Assembly (NCBI RefSeq): GCF_000147355.1
Contig: NC_014506.1
Location: 558,001-622,000, forward strand
DNA: 64,000 bases
Direction of reading: 5' to 3'
DNA from: Sulfurimonas autotrophica DSM 16294
GTDB taxonomy: Bacteria; Campylobacterota; Campylobacteria; Campylobacterales; Sulfurimonadaceae
Shown here: positions 44,131-53,578 of the stretch, one piece after another
Layout of the letters: each line of letters opens with the position of its first letter
Numbering within the stretch: the stretch's first letter is position 1
Notes under the pieces: generated by a model
Seen by the model: the letters and a program-made list of their open reading frames with translations, nothing else
What the model was told of the DNA's origin: nothing
Database searches by the model: none
Position numbers and translations under genes: made by a program

Positions 44131-46533
44131 ATGGATGAATTTCAAGAAATACTACAAGATTTTTTAGTTGAATCGTTTGAGCTTGTTGAAAAATTAGATG
44201 AAGATTTGGTTGAGCTGGAGTCTCATCCTGATGATTTGGAACTGCTAAACGGAATATTTCGTGTTGCACATACCGTAAAAGGGGCTTCATCATTTTTAAA
44301 TTTTGATATATTGACGCATTTAACACACCACATGGAGGATGTGCTGAATAAAGCACGTCATGGGGAACTTACTATTACTCCTGATATTATGGATGTGATT
44401 TTAGAGTCAATTGACCTTATGAAAGCGCTTTTGGAAAAAATCCGCGATACAAGCAGTGATGATGGCATAGATGTATCAGCATGTGTTGCAAGACTAGACA
44501 AAGTCAGTGGCGGTACAGGCGAAGTTGAATCACCTGTTGCAGCGGCTCCTGTTGAAGTAGTAGAAGAGGCCCCTGAAGAGGAAGAACCCGATTATGAGAA
44601 CATGGATCCTGATGATGTAGAAGCAGAAATAGAAAGACTTTTAGCGCAGCGTCAAGCTGAAGACAAAGCAAAAAGAGAAGCAAAAATAGCTGCCGGTGAG
44701 GAAGTTCCATCGATGCCGCCCGAACCGAGCGAAGAAGAACCTCAAGAAGAACCAAAAGAAGAAAAGAAAGAAGAAAAAGCCGAAGCACCAAAAGCACCGG
44801 CACCAACGCCTGCTCCATCGGCTGAAAATTCATCACAAAAACCCTCATCCGAAGAGGCAAAAGCAGCAGCACCGGCAAAACGTGCTCCTGCTACGGTTGA
44901 GCAGACAATTCGTGTGGATGTAAAAAGACTAGACCACCTAATGAATCTTATCGGTGAGCTTGTACTTGCTAAAAACAGACTTATTAAAATAAATGATGAT
45001 GTAGAAGAGCGCTATGAAGGTGAGGAATTTTTAGAAGAGTTGAATCAAGTTGTCTCAATAGTTTCGCTTGTAACAACTGACCTGCAAATTGCAGTTATGA
45101 AAACACGTATGCTCCCAATAGGAAAAGTGTTTAACAAATTCCCTAGAATGATTAGAGACCTTTCGCGCGAACTTAATAAAAAAATAGAACTTGTCATTTC
45201 AGGTGAAGATACGGAGCTTGATAAATCAATCGTTGAAGAGATCGGCGATCCTTTAGTTCATATTATACGTAATTCATGTGATCATGGAATCGAGACACCC
45301 GAGGAGCGTATTGCAAAAGGAAAACCGGAAGAGGGTACAATAGCGTTAAAAGCATATAACGAAGGAAATCAGATCGTCATTCAAATAGATGATGACGGGA
45401 AGGGACTTGACCCTCAAATGCTCAAAGAGAAATCGCTTCAAAAAGGTATTATTACCGAAAAAGAAGCGGAGACTATGAGTGATAAAGAGGCATATACCCT
45501 TATTTTTAGACCGGGCTTTTCAACTGCGGCATCAGTAACGAGTGTTTCCGGACGCGGTGTAGGTATGGATGTTGTCAAAACTAACATTGAAAAACTCAAC
45601 GGTATTATTGATATTGACAGTGAAGTAAATGTCGGCACTTCTATAAAGTTAAAAATTCCATTAACCTTGGCAATTATTCAGGCACTGCTTGTTGGTGTGC
45701 AAGAAGAACATTATGCAATTCCTTTGGCGTCTGTACTTGAAACAGTAAGAATTTCAAAAGATGAAATTTATACGGTTGAAGGCCGTTCTGTTATGAGGCT
45801 GCGTGACGATGTTCTCTCTTTGGTACATATTGGGGATATTTTTGAAGTTGAGAGAATTTTGGATGCGAGTGAGCATGCTTATGTTGTTGTTCTAGGTTTA
45901 GGAACAAGCAAACTGGGCCTCATTGTAGATATTTTGGTTGGACAGGAAGAGATTGTTATTAAATCTCTAGGTGATTATCTCAAAGGTATTGAAGGCATTG
46001 CCGGAGCTACAATCAGAGGCGATGGAGGTGTGACACTCATCGTTGATGTTGTCGCACTGATGAGTATGGCAAAAGATGTAAAAGCAACAGCCCTTACAAA
46101 TGGTGACGGTGGTGAAGCTGTAAGCAATGAAAAGACGAAGGCAAGTGATTATACTATAATGGTAGTTGATGATTCTAAAACAGATAGAACGATTATGAAA
46201 AAATCATTAGAGCCGTTAGGTGTTACTATTGTTGAAGCGGGTGATGGTCAAGAGGCTCTCAATATTTTAAAATCCGGTGAATATAATATCGACGCAATGC
46301 TTATTGATATAGAAATGCCGAGAATGGATGGATATACACTTGCAAGTGAAATTAAAAAATATAACAGATATAAAAATCTGCCATTGATTGCTGTAACATC
46401 GCGCACAGGCAAATCAGACCGTATGCGTGGTGTTGAATCAGGAATGGTAGAGTATATTACTAAACCTTATTCGGCAGATTATTTAGCCAGTGTAGTTCAA
46501 AGAAATGTTAATTTTAAAGCGGAGTTTTTATAA
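44131..46533 (+). CDS. cheA: Chemotaxis histidine kinase CheA fused to a receiver
   Basis: An 800-residue protein with an Hpt domain (phosphorylated His47, VAHTVKGASS), then a Glu/Pro/Ala/Lys-rich linker (about 130-265) without an obvious P2 domain. The dimerisation domain (RLDHLMNLIGELVLAKNR), the ATPase (NSCDHGIETPEER, DDDGKGLD, GRGVGMDVV), the CheW-like P5 domain and a C-terminal receiver (Asp726, LIDIEMPRMDG) follow. The CheA-REC fusion (CheAY) is characteristic of Campylobacterota. It overlaps cheW by 1 base. Confidence 0.96.
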   Translation: MDEFQEILQDFLVESFELVEKLDEDLVELESHPDDLELLNGIFRVAHTVKGASSFLNFDILTHLTHHMEDVLNKARHGELTITPDIMDVILESIDLMKALLEKIRDTSSDDGIDVSACVARLDKVSGGTGEVESPVAAAPVEVVEEAPEEEEPDYENMDPDDVEAEIERLLAQRQAEDKAKREAKIAAGEEVPSMPPEPSEEEPQEEPKEEKKEEKAEAPKAPAPTPAPSAENSSQKPSSEEAKAAAPAKRAPATVEQTIRVDVKRLDHLMNLIGELVLAKNRLIKINDDVEERYEGEEFLEELNQVVSIVSLVTTDLQIAVMKTRMLPIGKVFNKFPRMIRDLSRELNKKIELVISGEDTELDKSIVEEIGDPLVHIIRNSCDHGIETPEERIAKGKPEEGTIALKAYNEGNQIVIQIDDDGKGLDPQMLKEKSLQKGIITEKEAETMSDKEAYTLIFRPGFSTAASVTSVSGRGVGMDVVKTNIEKLNGIIDIDSEVNVGTSIKLKIPLTLAIIQALLVGVQEEHYAIPLASVLETVRISKDEIYTVEGRSVMRLRDDVLSLVHIGDIFEVERILDASEHAYVVVLGLGTSKLGLIVDILVGQEEIVIKSLGDYLKGIEGIAGATIRGDGGVTLIVDVVALMSMAKDVKATALTNGDGGEAVSNEKTKASDYTIMVVDDSKTDRTIMKKSLEPLGVTIVEAGDGQEALNILKSGEYNIDAMLIDIEMPRMDGYTLASEIKKYNRYKNLPLIAVTSRTGKSDRMRGVESGMVEYITKPYSADYLASVVQRNVNFKAEFL

Positions 46534-47027
46534 TGAGTGATAAATTAAAAGATATTATTAATAAACAAGGACAACAGCAGGAGAGTGTCGTAGGTCAATT
46601 AGATGATGTTGTTCAACTTGTCGGCTTTATAATAGGTGATGAAGAATATGCAGTGCCTATTCTGTCTATTCAGGAGATTATCAAACCTTTTACCTGGACA
46701 AGAGTTCCTCAGGTTCCAAAATATGTTTTGGGTGTGTTTAATCTTCGTGGTTCCGTTATTCCGCTTATAGATTTACGTACAAAATTTGGACTGCCGACAA
46801 AAAAACAGAGTGATGAAACACGTTTTATCGTTATGCGTCACGGTGATGAAGTTGCAGGTTTTGTAATCGACAGACTGACAATGGCAATACGCATCAAAAA
46901 AGAAAATGTTGGACCGCCGCCTGATACGGTTAACGGAGATGATACAATCATAGACGGTGTCGGAAAACAAGAAGACAAAATTATTACGATTTTAAAAGTT
47001 AATAAACTTTTAGAAAGAGATTTTTAG
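46533..47027 (+). CDS. cheW: Chemotaxis coupling protein CheW
   Basis: A 164-residue CheW with an extra polar N-terminal tail (about 25 residues) before the core (VGFIIGDEEYAVPILSIQEII, GVFNLRGSVIPLIDLR). It links receptors to CheA. The mla genes follow after 12 bases but are functionally separate. Confidence 0.95.
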   Translation: MSDKLKDIINKQGQQQESVVGQLDDVVQLVGFIIGDEEYAVPILSIQEIIKPFTWTRVPQVPKYVLGVFNLRGSVIPLIDLRTKFGLPTKKQSDETRFIVMRHGDEVAGFVIDRLTMAIRIKKENVGPPPDTVNGDDTIIDGVGKQEDKIITILKVNKLLERDF

Positions 47028-47039
47028 CATTTTCATATT

Positions 47040-48146
47040 ATGAATAAAAAATCGTTTCATATTGATGTTCAAAAAGATGGTCTCTCCCTTGATTTTTCAG
47101 GGGAATTGACATTGTATAATCTTACTCAAGCGCAAAACCTCATTGAAACAAATAAACTTTCCAATTCTCAAAAAATAATTATCAACCTGGCAAATGCTCA
47201 GTACCTTGATACTGCATTTGCTCTGTTTTTAACTGATATACAAGAAGAGTATAATGCAGAGATAGAGTGCAATAATAAAAACTTTTTGCATACACTTGAG
47301 TTGACACGAGAGCATAAAAAAAGACTTGATAGCAATGATGATATACATAAAAAAAGTATATTTGAATATTTTGGCAAAATTTTTTATGAATCTTATCTTT
47401 CATTTATCTCTTTTATGGAATTCATAGGCAAAATTTTTATATCTTTTTTACTCTATTTTAAAAGTATAAAAAATATTCGCATAAAAGAGATAGCATTTGA
47501 AATTAATGAAAGTGCAGTACGCGCACTTGGTATTGTTGCCCTTACAAGTTTTTTAATCGGTTTGGTTACGGCATATCAGGCCGCGTATCAGCTCCAGCGT
47601 TATGGAGGCAATATTTTTATAGTAGATATGATGGGTATTTCTGTATTTAGGGAATTGGCACCGCTTATTACGGCAATAGTTATAGCGGGTAGAAGTGGTT
47701 CTGCTTATACGGCACAAATAGGGGCTATGAAAATAACACAAGAGATTGACGCGATGCGGACTATGGGCTTTGACCCTTATACTTTTTTGGTACTGCCTAG
47801 AATTATTGCTCTTATCATTATGCTGCCAATATTGATTTTTGTATCAGATATGATGGCAATGCTTGGTGGAATTATAGTAGCAGATTTAAGTTTGGATTTG
47901 ATACCTTCGCTCTTTATCAATAGACTGAGTGAAGTAGTGGCAATCAAGCATTTTTATGTTGGACTGGTAAAAGGGCCGTTTTTTGCATTTTTGATTGCAT
48001 CTATCGGTATTTACCGAGGTTTAATGGTTAAAGATGATACTCAAAGCATAGGATTTAATACGACCAAAAGTGTCGTCGAGTCACTTTTTGCAGTCATCGT
48101 CTGTGATGCAATTTTTTCAATAGCTTTTACAAATTTGGGGATATAA
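47040..48146 (+). CDS. mlaE: MlaE-type lipid ABC permease with N-terminal STAS domain
   Basis: A 368-residue protein. Residues 1-85 form a STAS (MlaB-like) domain (DGLSLDFSGELTLYNLTQAQ, INLANAQYLDTAFALF), and the rest is the MlaE/YrbE permease with about five helices and the FRELAPLITAIVIAGRSGSAYTAQIGAMKITQEIDAM signature. The fusion replaces the separate MlaB of E. coli. It belongs to an operon with mlaF, mlaD and a lipoprotein gene, and moves phospholipids between the membranes. It overlaps mlaF by 1 base. Confidence 0.92.
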   Translation: MNKKSFHIDVQKDGLSLDFSGELTLYNLTQAQNLIETNKLSNSQKIIINLANAQYLDTAFALFLTDIQEEYNAEIECNNKNFLHTLELTREHKKRLDSNDDIHKKSIFEYFGKIFYESYLSFISFMEFIGKIFISFLLYFKSIKNIRIKEIAFEINESAVRALGIVALTSFLIGLVTAYQAAYQLQRYGGNIFIVDMMGISVFRELAPLITAIVIAGRSGSAYTAQIGAMKITQEIDAMRTMGFDPYTFLVLPRIIALIIMLPILIFVSDMMAMLGGIIVADLSLDLIPSLFINRLSEVVAIKHFYVGLVKGPFFAFLIASIGIYRGLMVKDDTQSIGFNTTKSVVESLFAVIVCDAIFSIAFTNLGI

Positions 48147-48883
48147 TGGAGCTTATTAAAGTAAAAAATGTCAAAACTGATTTTGGTGACAAAGTGGTAC
48201 ATGACGGACTGAACTTACATGTAAATGAAGGTGAAATTTATGGCTTGTTAGGCCCGAGTGGCTGCGGAAAAACGACACTGCTACGTGAAATGGTTTTACT
48301 GCAGGAGTTTAACGCTGGGAGTATTGAAATTTTAGGTCAAAAAATTGAAAATATAAGTGAAGAACAGGCACAGCAACTCAGACGTAAATGGGGTGTTTTA
48401 TTTCAATTTGGTGCTCTTTTTTCTTCTTTGACTTTAGCAGAAAATATAGCTTTGGCCTTGCGAGAGTACTCAACACTCTCAGATGCAATGATACAAGAGA
48501 TAGTTGCATTTAAACTTGATCTTGTCGGTTTAAAACCAAGTGATGCATTTTTATATCCTTCAGAAATAAGCGGAGGTATGCGCAAAAAAGCGGGTATTGC
48601 AAGAGCCTTGGCGATGGACCCGAAGCTGTTGTTTTTGGATGAGCCTACAAGCGGGCTTGATCCTATATCAGCGAGAGAGTTTGATGAACTTATCCTCCAA
48701 TTACGTACAATGCTTGGTCTTACTATGGTGATTGTAACCCATGATTTACATTCAATATATAATACTTTAGATAGAATGGCTATAATTGACAATAAAAAAA
48801 TTGCCTACGAAGGCTCTTTAGAAGAGGTCACTTCTGTGAAGAATGATTTTATACAAACTTTTTTTGGAGGGCATACCAAATGA
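48146..48883 (+). CDS. mlaF: MlaF-type ABC ATPase
   Basis: A 245-residue ATPase with Walker A GPSGCGKTTLL (about 35-45), signature EISGGMRKKAGIARAL, Walker B LLFLDEPTSGLDP and the switch histidine in VIVTHDLHS. The SGGM(R/K)KK signature is typical of the MCE-transporter ATPases. It overlaps mlaD by 4 bases. Confidence 0.94.
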   Translation: MELIKVKNVKTDFGDKVVHDGLNLHVNEGEIYGLLGPSGCGKTTLLREMVLLQEFNAGSIEILGQKIENISEEQAQQLRRKWGVLFQFGALFSSLTLAENIALALREYSTLSDAMIQEIVAFKLDLVGLKPSDAFLYPSEISGGMRKKAGIARALAMDPKLLFLDEPTSGLDPISAREFDELILQLRTMLGLTMVIVTHDLHSIYNTLDRMAIIDNKKIAYEGSLEEVTSVKNDFIQTFFGGHTK

Positions 48884-49842
48884 ATAATAAAGTAAATTAT
48901 ACTTTTATCGGATTGATAGTTTTACTTGGCATCGTGAGTATGCTCGGTTTTACATACTGGATGCTTAAACCCGCAAAGGCGGAAGAAACACAAAAATATA
49001 TTATATATTTTAATGAGTCTGTACTTGGTCTTAATCTAAATGCACCGGTAAAATACAGAGGTATCAAAGTGGGTAAAGTAACGCGACTGCGTATCAATCC
49101 AAACAACAGTGAGCAAGTAGAAGTAACGGTACAGATTTTAAAAACTACACCAATAAAAGAAGACACCGTTGCAAAACTCACAGCACAGGGCATTACGGGA
49201 TTGAGTTATATAAATTTAACGGAGGGCAGTAATCATGCGCCGCCGCTCAAAATAAAAGAGGGACAAAGCTGTCCTGTTATTAAATCAGCTCCTTCATTCT
49301 TTGCGAATGTTGAGCAATCTTTGGATTCGGTGTCTGAATTACTACTTTTAACGTTGGGCAGAACAAATCAGCTGCTTAATGATGGTAATCAAAAGCAATT
49401 TTCTAAACTTTTAGCCAAAAGTGCTTTAGTAATGGCGAAAGTTGATAGTATACTTGATGAAAAAACGATGGCACATATCCAAAAAAGTGCCGAAAATTTA
49501 GACCGTTTGACGCTAAAAATAGATGAAAGTGTTCCAAATATTAATAAATTTGTAAATAAGAGTATTGAATGGGAAAATAAAATCAATAAATCATTCACGA
49601 GTATTAAAGAGACATATCTTCACATGGGAATCATTATGAATAATATGGCAAAGTCTTTCTTACATGTAGAAGAAAATGTAGAAGATGCAACAGTGCAAAC
49701 GCTGCCGTTGATGAACAGTACTATGCTGGAGATGCAGCAAACGCTTATAAATTTAGATGAGTTAATCAATCATTATGAACGTAGTCCGAGCGATATATTG
49801 TTTAAAAAAGAACAAATGAAAAGGGGACCAGGTGAAAAATAG
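48880..49842 (+). CDS. mlaD: MlaD-type MCE-domain protein
   Basis: A 320-residue periplasmic substrate-binding protein with one N-terminal helix (about 7-28), the MCE domain (about 38-118; GLNLNAPVKYRGIKVGKV, LTAQGITGLSYINL) and a long helical tail (150-310). The tail is longer than in E. coli MlaD, resembling tube-forming MCE proteins. It overlaps the lipoprotein gene by 11 bases. Confidence 0.9.
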   Translation: MNNKVNYTFIGLIVLLGIVSMLGFTYWMLKPAKAEETQKYIIYFNESVLGLNLNAPVKYRGIKVGKVTRLRINPNNSEQVEVTVQILKTTPIKEDTVAKLTAQGITGLSYINLTEGSNHAPPLKIKEGQSCPVIKSAPSFFANVEQSLDSVSELLLLTLGRTNQLLNDGNQKQFSKLLAKSALVMAKVDSILDEKTMAHIQKSAENLDRLTLKIDESVPNINKFVNKSIEWENKINKSFTSIKETYLHMGIIMNNMAKSFLHVEENVEDATVQTLPLMNSTMLEMQQTLINLDELINHYERSPSDILFKKEQMKRGPGEK

Positions 49843-50449
49843 ACTAATAACCTTATGGATTACATGTATGGGATTATTTTTGGTGACTGGATGTACTTCA
49901 CCGACACCGGCACAGAATGAGTATAGATTAAACATGAATTTAGAAGTCCTAAAGGCAGGTAAAACCAAATGCAGTCAAAAAACTCTTAAAGTGGAGCAGG
50001 CTTTTAGCGACAAACTTTTTATGTCTTTAAAAATGTACTATGTTAAAGGAAAATACGCACAGTATGCATATACACGCGCAAGATGGGTACAGAGCCCAAA
50101 TGATAAAGTCACAGAAGAAATAACAAGATTTTTGCGAGCAATGCAACTTTTTAAAAGTGTGCAAACTGCAGACTCAAAAACAAAAAATGACTTTAAGCTG
50201 GAAATAAATATAGAAGACTTTATGCAGTATTTTGACGAAAATGAAAAAAATTCCTATGTAAATATTGCCTTTACATGTAGCCTAATCAATACTGCAACAC
50301 ATAAAATAGTTGCTACAAAAACTTTTCATGCAAAAGAAAAGACCAGCTCAAATAATGCACTGGGCGGTGTGAAAGCACTTGAGAGTGCTTTAAACAAAAT
50401 CTTAAAAGAGTGCGGCTTATGGCTGCAGGGAGTCTGTCTTGATAAGTGA
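49832..50449 (+). CDS. ABC transport auxiliary lipoprotein (PqiC/LprE-like)
   Basis: A 205-residue lipoprotein with a signal peptide and lipobox ending at Cys21 (LVTGC). The body resembles the ABC-type transport auxiliary lipoprotein domain found with MCE systems. It likely anchors or docks the MlaD complex at the outer membrane and may stand in for the E. coli MlaA/MlaC pieces, none of which is seen here. It overlaps pepP by 11 bases. Confidence 0.72.
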   Translation: MKNRLITLWITCMGLFLVTGCTSPTPAQNEYRLNMNLEVLKAGKTKCSQKTLKVEQAFSDKLFMSLKMYYVKGKYAQYAYTRARWVQSPNDKVTEEITRFLRAMQLFKSVQTADSKTKNDFKLEINIEDFMQYFDENEKNSYVNIAFTCSLINTATHKIVATKTFHAKEKTSSNNALGGVKALESALNKILKECGLWLQGVCLDK

Positions 50450-51725
50450 GAAAGAGTATAGAAAAAGAAGAACACGTTTAGGGCGTAAACTGAAGCCTTT
50501 TAGTGTGGCAGTACTCTTTAGTGCATCGCCAAAAATACGTTCAAACGATACGGAGTTCCCATACAGACAAAATAGTAATTTTTACTATATGAGCGGTTTT
50601 AAAGAAGACAATGCAGCTTTAGTGTTTGTCAAAGGGGCTAAAAATTTTCATACCTATTTATTTGTGGCAAAAAAAGACAAAACACAAGAGTTATGGCATG
50701 GAAAAAGGTTGGGAAAAGACAAGGCTAAAGCACTTTTTATGGTGGATGATGTTTTTGAATTTGATGAGTTTAATACTAAACTTAAAGAGTTTGTGCAAAA
50801 TAAGCATCATATATATTATGATTTTAAGCTGGATTACTCAAAAGTAAAAATTTTAAAACGTCACGGTAAAAGTATACAAAGCTATGAAAATGTGGCAAGC
50901 TATATTGAAAGTATGCGTTTAATTAAATCCAAAAGTGAAATTAAGCTTATTAATAAAGCATTGAGCATTACAAAAAAAGCACATAATAAAGCGATGAAAA
51001 TAAGTAAAAAACTACAGTATGAGTATCAGCTTCAGGCAAATATTGAGTATATTTTTAAAAAGAACGGCGCATACAGTGATGCTTATACCTCCATAGTTGC
51101 CTGCGGGAACTCTGCAAACACGCTGCATTACATAAACAATGATAAAAAACTTATTCAGGGGGAACTCATCCTCATAGATGCCGGCTGCGAATATGAATAT
51201 TATGCCAGTGATATTACAAGAACCATACCTGTTAACGTAAAATTCACTCAAGCTCAAGCAGAGGTATATGAAATGGTCTTAAATGTTCAAAAAGAGATTA
51301 TTAAAATGATTAAGCCGGGCATTTTAAGAAGTTCATTGCAAAAAAAATCTGAAGAACTGCTCTGCAAAGGCATGATTGATTTGAAAATTCTTCAAGGAGA
51401 ATTAAAAGCTCTTATAAAAGAAAAAGCACATAAAAAATATTATCCGCATGGTATTGGACATTGGATAGGACTTGATGTTCATGATGAGTGCCCGTATAAA
51501 AAGCTAAACGGCAAAGAAATTCCACTGCAGCCGGGAATGGTAATGACAATAGAACCCGGTATTTATCTTGATGAAGAAGACGACAATATTCCTAAGAAGT
51601 ACAGAGGTATAGGCATAAGAATTGAAGATGATATTTTAGTAACGAAAAACGGGTGTGAAAATCTCTCCTGTAAAATTGCAAAAGAGATCAAAGATATTAC
51701 TCGTAAGAGTAACTCCAACCGGTAA
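50439..51725 (+). CDS. pepP: Xaa-Pro aminopeptidase (M24)
   Basis: The 428-residue dinuclear-metal aminopeptidase P has the N-terminal creatinase-like domain (about 1-165). All five metal ligands are visible in LILIDAGCEY, ASDITRTIP, YYPHGIGHWIG, MVMTIEPGIY and GIRIEDDI. It removes N-terminal residues preceding proline. It converges with and overlaps the next gene by 29 bases. Confidence 0.93.
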   Translation: MISEKEYRKRRTRLGRKLKPFSVAVLFSASPKIRSNDTEFPYRQNSNFYYMSGFKEDNAALVFVKGAKNFHTYLFVAKKDKTQELWHGKRLGKDKAKALFMVDDVFEFDEFNTKLKEFVQNKHHIYYDFKLDYSKVKILKRHGKSIQSYENVASYIESMRLIKSKSEIKLINKALSITKKAHNKAMKISKKLQYEYQLQANIEYIFKKNGAYSDAYTSIVACGNSANTLHYINNDKKLIQGELILIDAGCEYEYYASDITRTIPVNVKFTQAQAEVYEMVLNVQKEIIKMIKPGILRSSLQKKSEELLCKGMIDLKILQGELKALIKEKAHKKYYPHGIGHWIGLDVHDECPYKKLNGKEIPLQPGMVMTIEPGIYLDEEDDNIPKKYRGIGIRIEDDILVTKNGCENLSCKIAKEIKDITRKSNSNR

Positions 51726-52128
51726 GATTGTCTTTTTTAGCTTCATTAAATGCATCCGAATCTGCTAAAAAGTCCATGACATGCATCACAGCATGTGGTA
51801 TACTCCTCTGGTCTTCGGGCTTTACTAAAAGCATAGGCATTGGCGTGTCTTGGGCTTTAGTGAGCGCAAAACCTACCGGCATAAGCTGACTCATCAGTTC
51901 TGCCGGTTTTTCTATTTTATGTTCTTGTAAAAACTTCTCAAGTATGGCATCTTGTATCTCTTTTGGAAGTTTTTCATCGGTATTTAAAAAGATTGTGAAA
52001 TGAACAGGGGTTTGTTTAAAATGTTCGGGTGCCGGTGCTGCCATAATGATATACTCTACATTTTTTAAATGTTCTTTTATCTCTTTTGGGTTTAAATATT
52101 GTTCTGTTTTTATTGCCTGGGCTTTCAT
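51697..52128 (-). CDS. Hypothetical protein
   Basis: A 143-residue cytosolic protein with a mixed alpha/beta pattern (NVEYIIMAAPAPEHFKQTPVHFTIFLNTDEKL, SIPHAVMHVMDFLADSDAF). No known family or catalytic motif is recognised. Its 3' end overlaps the convergent pepP by 29 bases. Confidence 0.6.
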   Translation of the reverse strand: MKAQAIKTEQYLNPKEIKEHLKNVEYIIMAAPAPEHFKQTPVHFTIFLNTDEKLPKEIQDAILEKFLQEHKIEKPAELMSQLMPVGFALTKAQDTPMPMLLVKPEDQRSIPHAVMHVMDFLADSDAFNEAKKDNLTGWSYSYE

Positions 52129-52150
52129 GTTTCTCTCTTTATCTATTTTA

Positions 52151-52228
52151 TTTTCGGAACCTAGGTTTTAACCTAGGCCTATTTGCTTAAATGTCTAAAA
52201 GGCAAGGTTAAAACCTTGCTTCCGAAAA
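52151..52228. repeat. Cloverleaf-like inverted-repeat element, copy 2
   Basis: An outer stem TTTTCGGAA (52151-52159)/TTCCGAAAA (52220-52228) encloses two tight hairpins: CCTAGGTT-TT-AACCTAGG (52160-52177) and GCAAGGTT-AA-AACCTTGC (52202-52219). The opening TTTTCGGAACC is shared with the element at 35872. It lies between divergent genes in the 214-base gap from 52129 to 52342, so it is not a shared terminator. It looks like a small palindromic repeat of the REP or MITE type. Confidence 0.6.
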
Positions 52229-52342
52229 AAAACATATCAGTTTTTTAAATCTGTTTAGAATTTTATCATAAATTATAGATATTTTCTCTCTTAAAAGATG
52301 GTACAAAATATGCTATATACTTTGTACAAAGTAAGGACATTT

Positions 52343-53578
52343 ATGCAGTTTATTGAAGCGCTTAAACTTAAAAGTAAGCTTTTTTTTCTTTTTCTATTGA
52401 TAACTATGGGCTTGTTCGCTTTTGGTTTTATAGGAGCGACCTATGTCAATGCAATGAAAAAAAATATGGATTCTTTGTATTTTGGTTCTTTAATACCTGT
52501 TACTGAATTAAATGAAATAGTCCAAACATATAACTATGGCTTAGCCGACACTGTTTACAAGGCAAGTCGAGCTGAAATAAGTCCAAGTGAAGCAGCATCT
52601 AAAATAGAATCATCACTAGAGTACATCAATAAAAAATGGAAAAGCTACTCGTCTCATTTTAAAACAGAAGACGAACTTCATTATTTGGAGTATGCTGATT
52701 TAGAACTTAACCGCACAAACGATTATTTTTATAAAGTTTTAAATGCCGTGAAATCTTCAAAAGATTTAAGCCGTATATCAATCAAGACACTTGAAAAAAA
52801 AGTTGAATCGATTCATAATATTTTACAAAAATTGATTAATTATGAAGTTAATATGGCAAATTATGAAAGAAAAAAATTTCTATACGCATACCATTCAATA
52901 CTGATGAAGATAGGTATTTCACTAGGTGTTATTATATTGGGTGTACTGGTGATGCTATTTTATGTATTTGAGAGTATTCAAAAAGACCAGACACGACTTG
53001 AAGTAGCGTCTAAAAAGCTAAAACTTGCTAACAAAAAACTAGAAAATGCTTCTTACACAGATTCGTTGACCAATCTTCATAACCGAAGATATTTTAACTT
53101 TATATATGACAGAGAAATCAAACGTGCAAAGCGTAATAAGGCTTACGTAACCTTTATGATGTTAGATATTGATTACTTTAAACAATACAATGACACCTAC
53201 GGTCATGTCGAGGGAGATTATGCACTTAAAAGCGTTGCAAAAGTTTTAAAAGGGACGCTTAAACGTCCGGGTGATTATGTATTTAGACTCGGCGGAGAAG
53301 AATTTGGCGTGCTGCTCAGCGATACAGATGAAACCAATAGTGCAAACCTTGCTAGAGAAATTGGTGATGCCGTTAGAGATCTTGAAATTATACATGAATC
53401 TTCAACAGTGAATCAGTTTCTTACAATTTCAGTGGGTGTTGTCTGCTGCATAGCAGATGACGCTTTGGATGAAGAGGTGTTAATTTCACGTGCTGATGAA
53501 ATGTTGTATGAAGCAAAAGAGGGCGGAAGAGACAGGTATGTTATAACATCTAACGCCTCAAAGGCGAAAATTGCTTAG
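52343..53578 (+). CDS. Membrane diguanylate cyclase with periplasmic four-helix-like sensor
   Basis: A 411-residue protein from ATG 52343, which has AAGGA upstream; the frame is open 15 codons further. Two membrane helices (about 15-35 and 190-212) frame a helical periplasmic domain of about 150 residues, similar to the 4HB sensors of chemoreceptors. A coiled coil leads to the GGDEF domain with active-site GGEEF (RLGGEEFGVLL) and DIDYFKQYND. There is no RxxD at the inhibitory position. Confidence 0.85.
   Translation: MQFIEALKLKSKLFFLFLLITMGLFAFGFIGATYVNAMKKNMDSLYFGSLIPVTELNEIVQTYNYGLADTVYKASRAEISPSEAASKIESSLEYINKKWKSYSSHFKTEDELHYLEYADLELNRTNDYFYKVLNAVKSSKDLSRISIKTLEKKVESIHNILQKLINYEVNMANYERKKFLYAYHSILMKIGISLGVIILGVLVMLFYVFESIQKDQTRLEVASKKLKLANKKLENASYTDSLTNLHNRRYFNFIYDREIKRAKRNKAYVTFMMLDIDYFKQYNDTYGHVEGDYALKSVAKVLKGTLKRPGDYVFRLGGEEFGVLLSDTDETNSANLAREIGDAVRDLEIIHESSTVNQFLTISVGVVCCIADDALDEEVLISRADEMLYEAKEGGRDRYVITSNASKAKIA

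Noticed and set aside
44560-44920. Repetitive sequence rich in GAAGAA and CCA
   Set aside because: It encodes the Glu/Pro/Ala/Lys linker of CheA and needs no DNA-level explanation.
50439-52128. The 29-base overlap of pepP and the hypothetical gene as antisense regulation
   Set aside because: Short convergent overlaps are frequent in this compact genome (also at 18485, 23453, 53575 and 61878).
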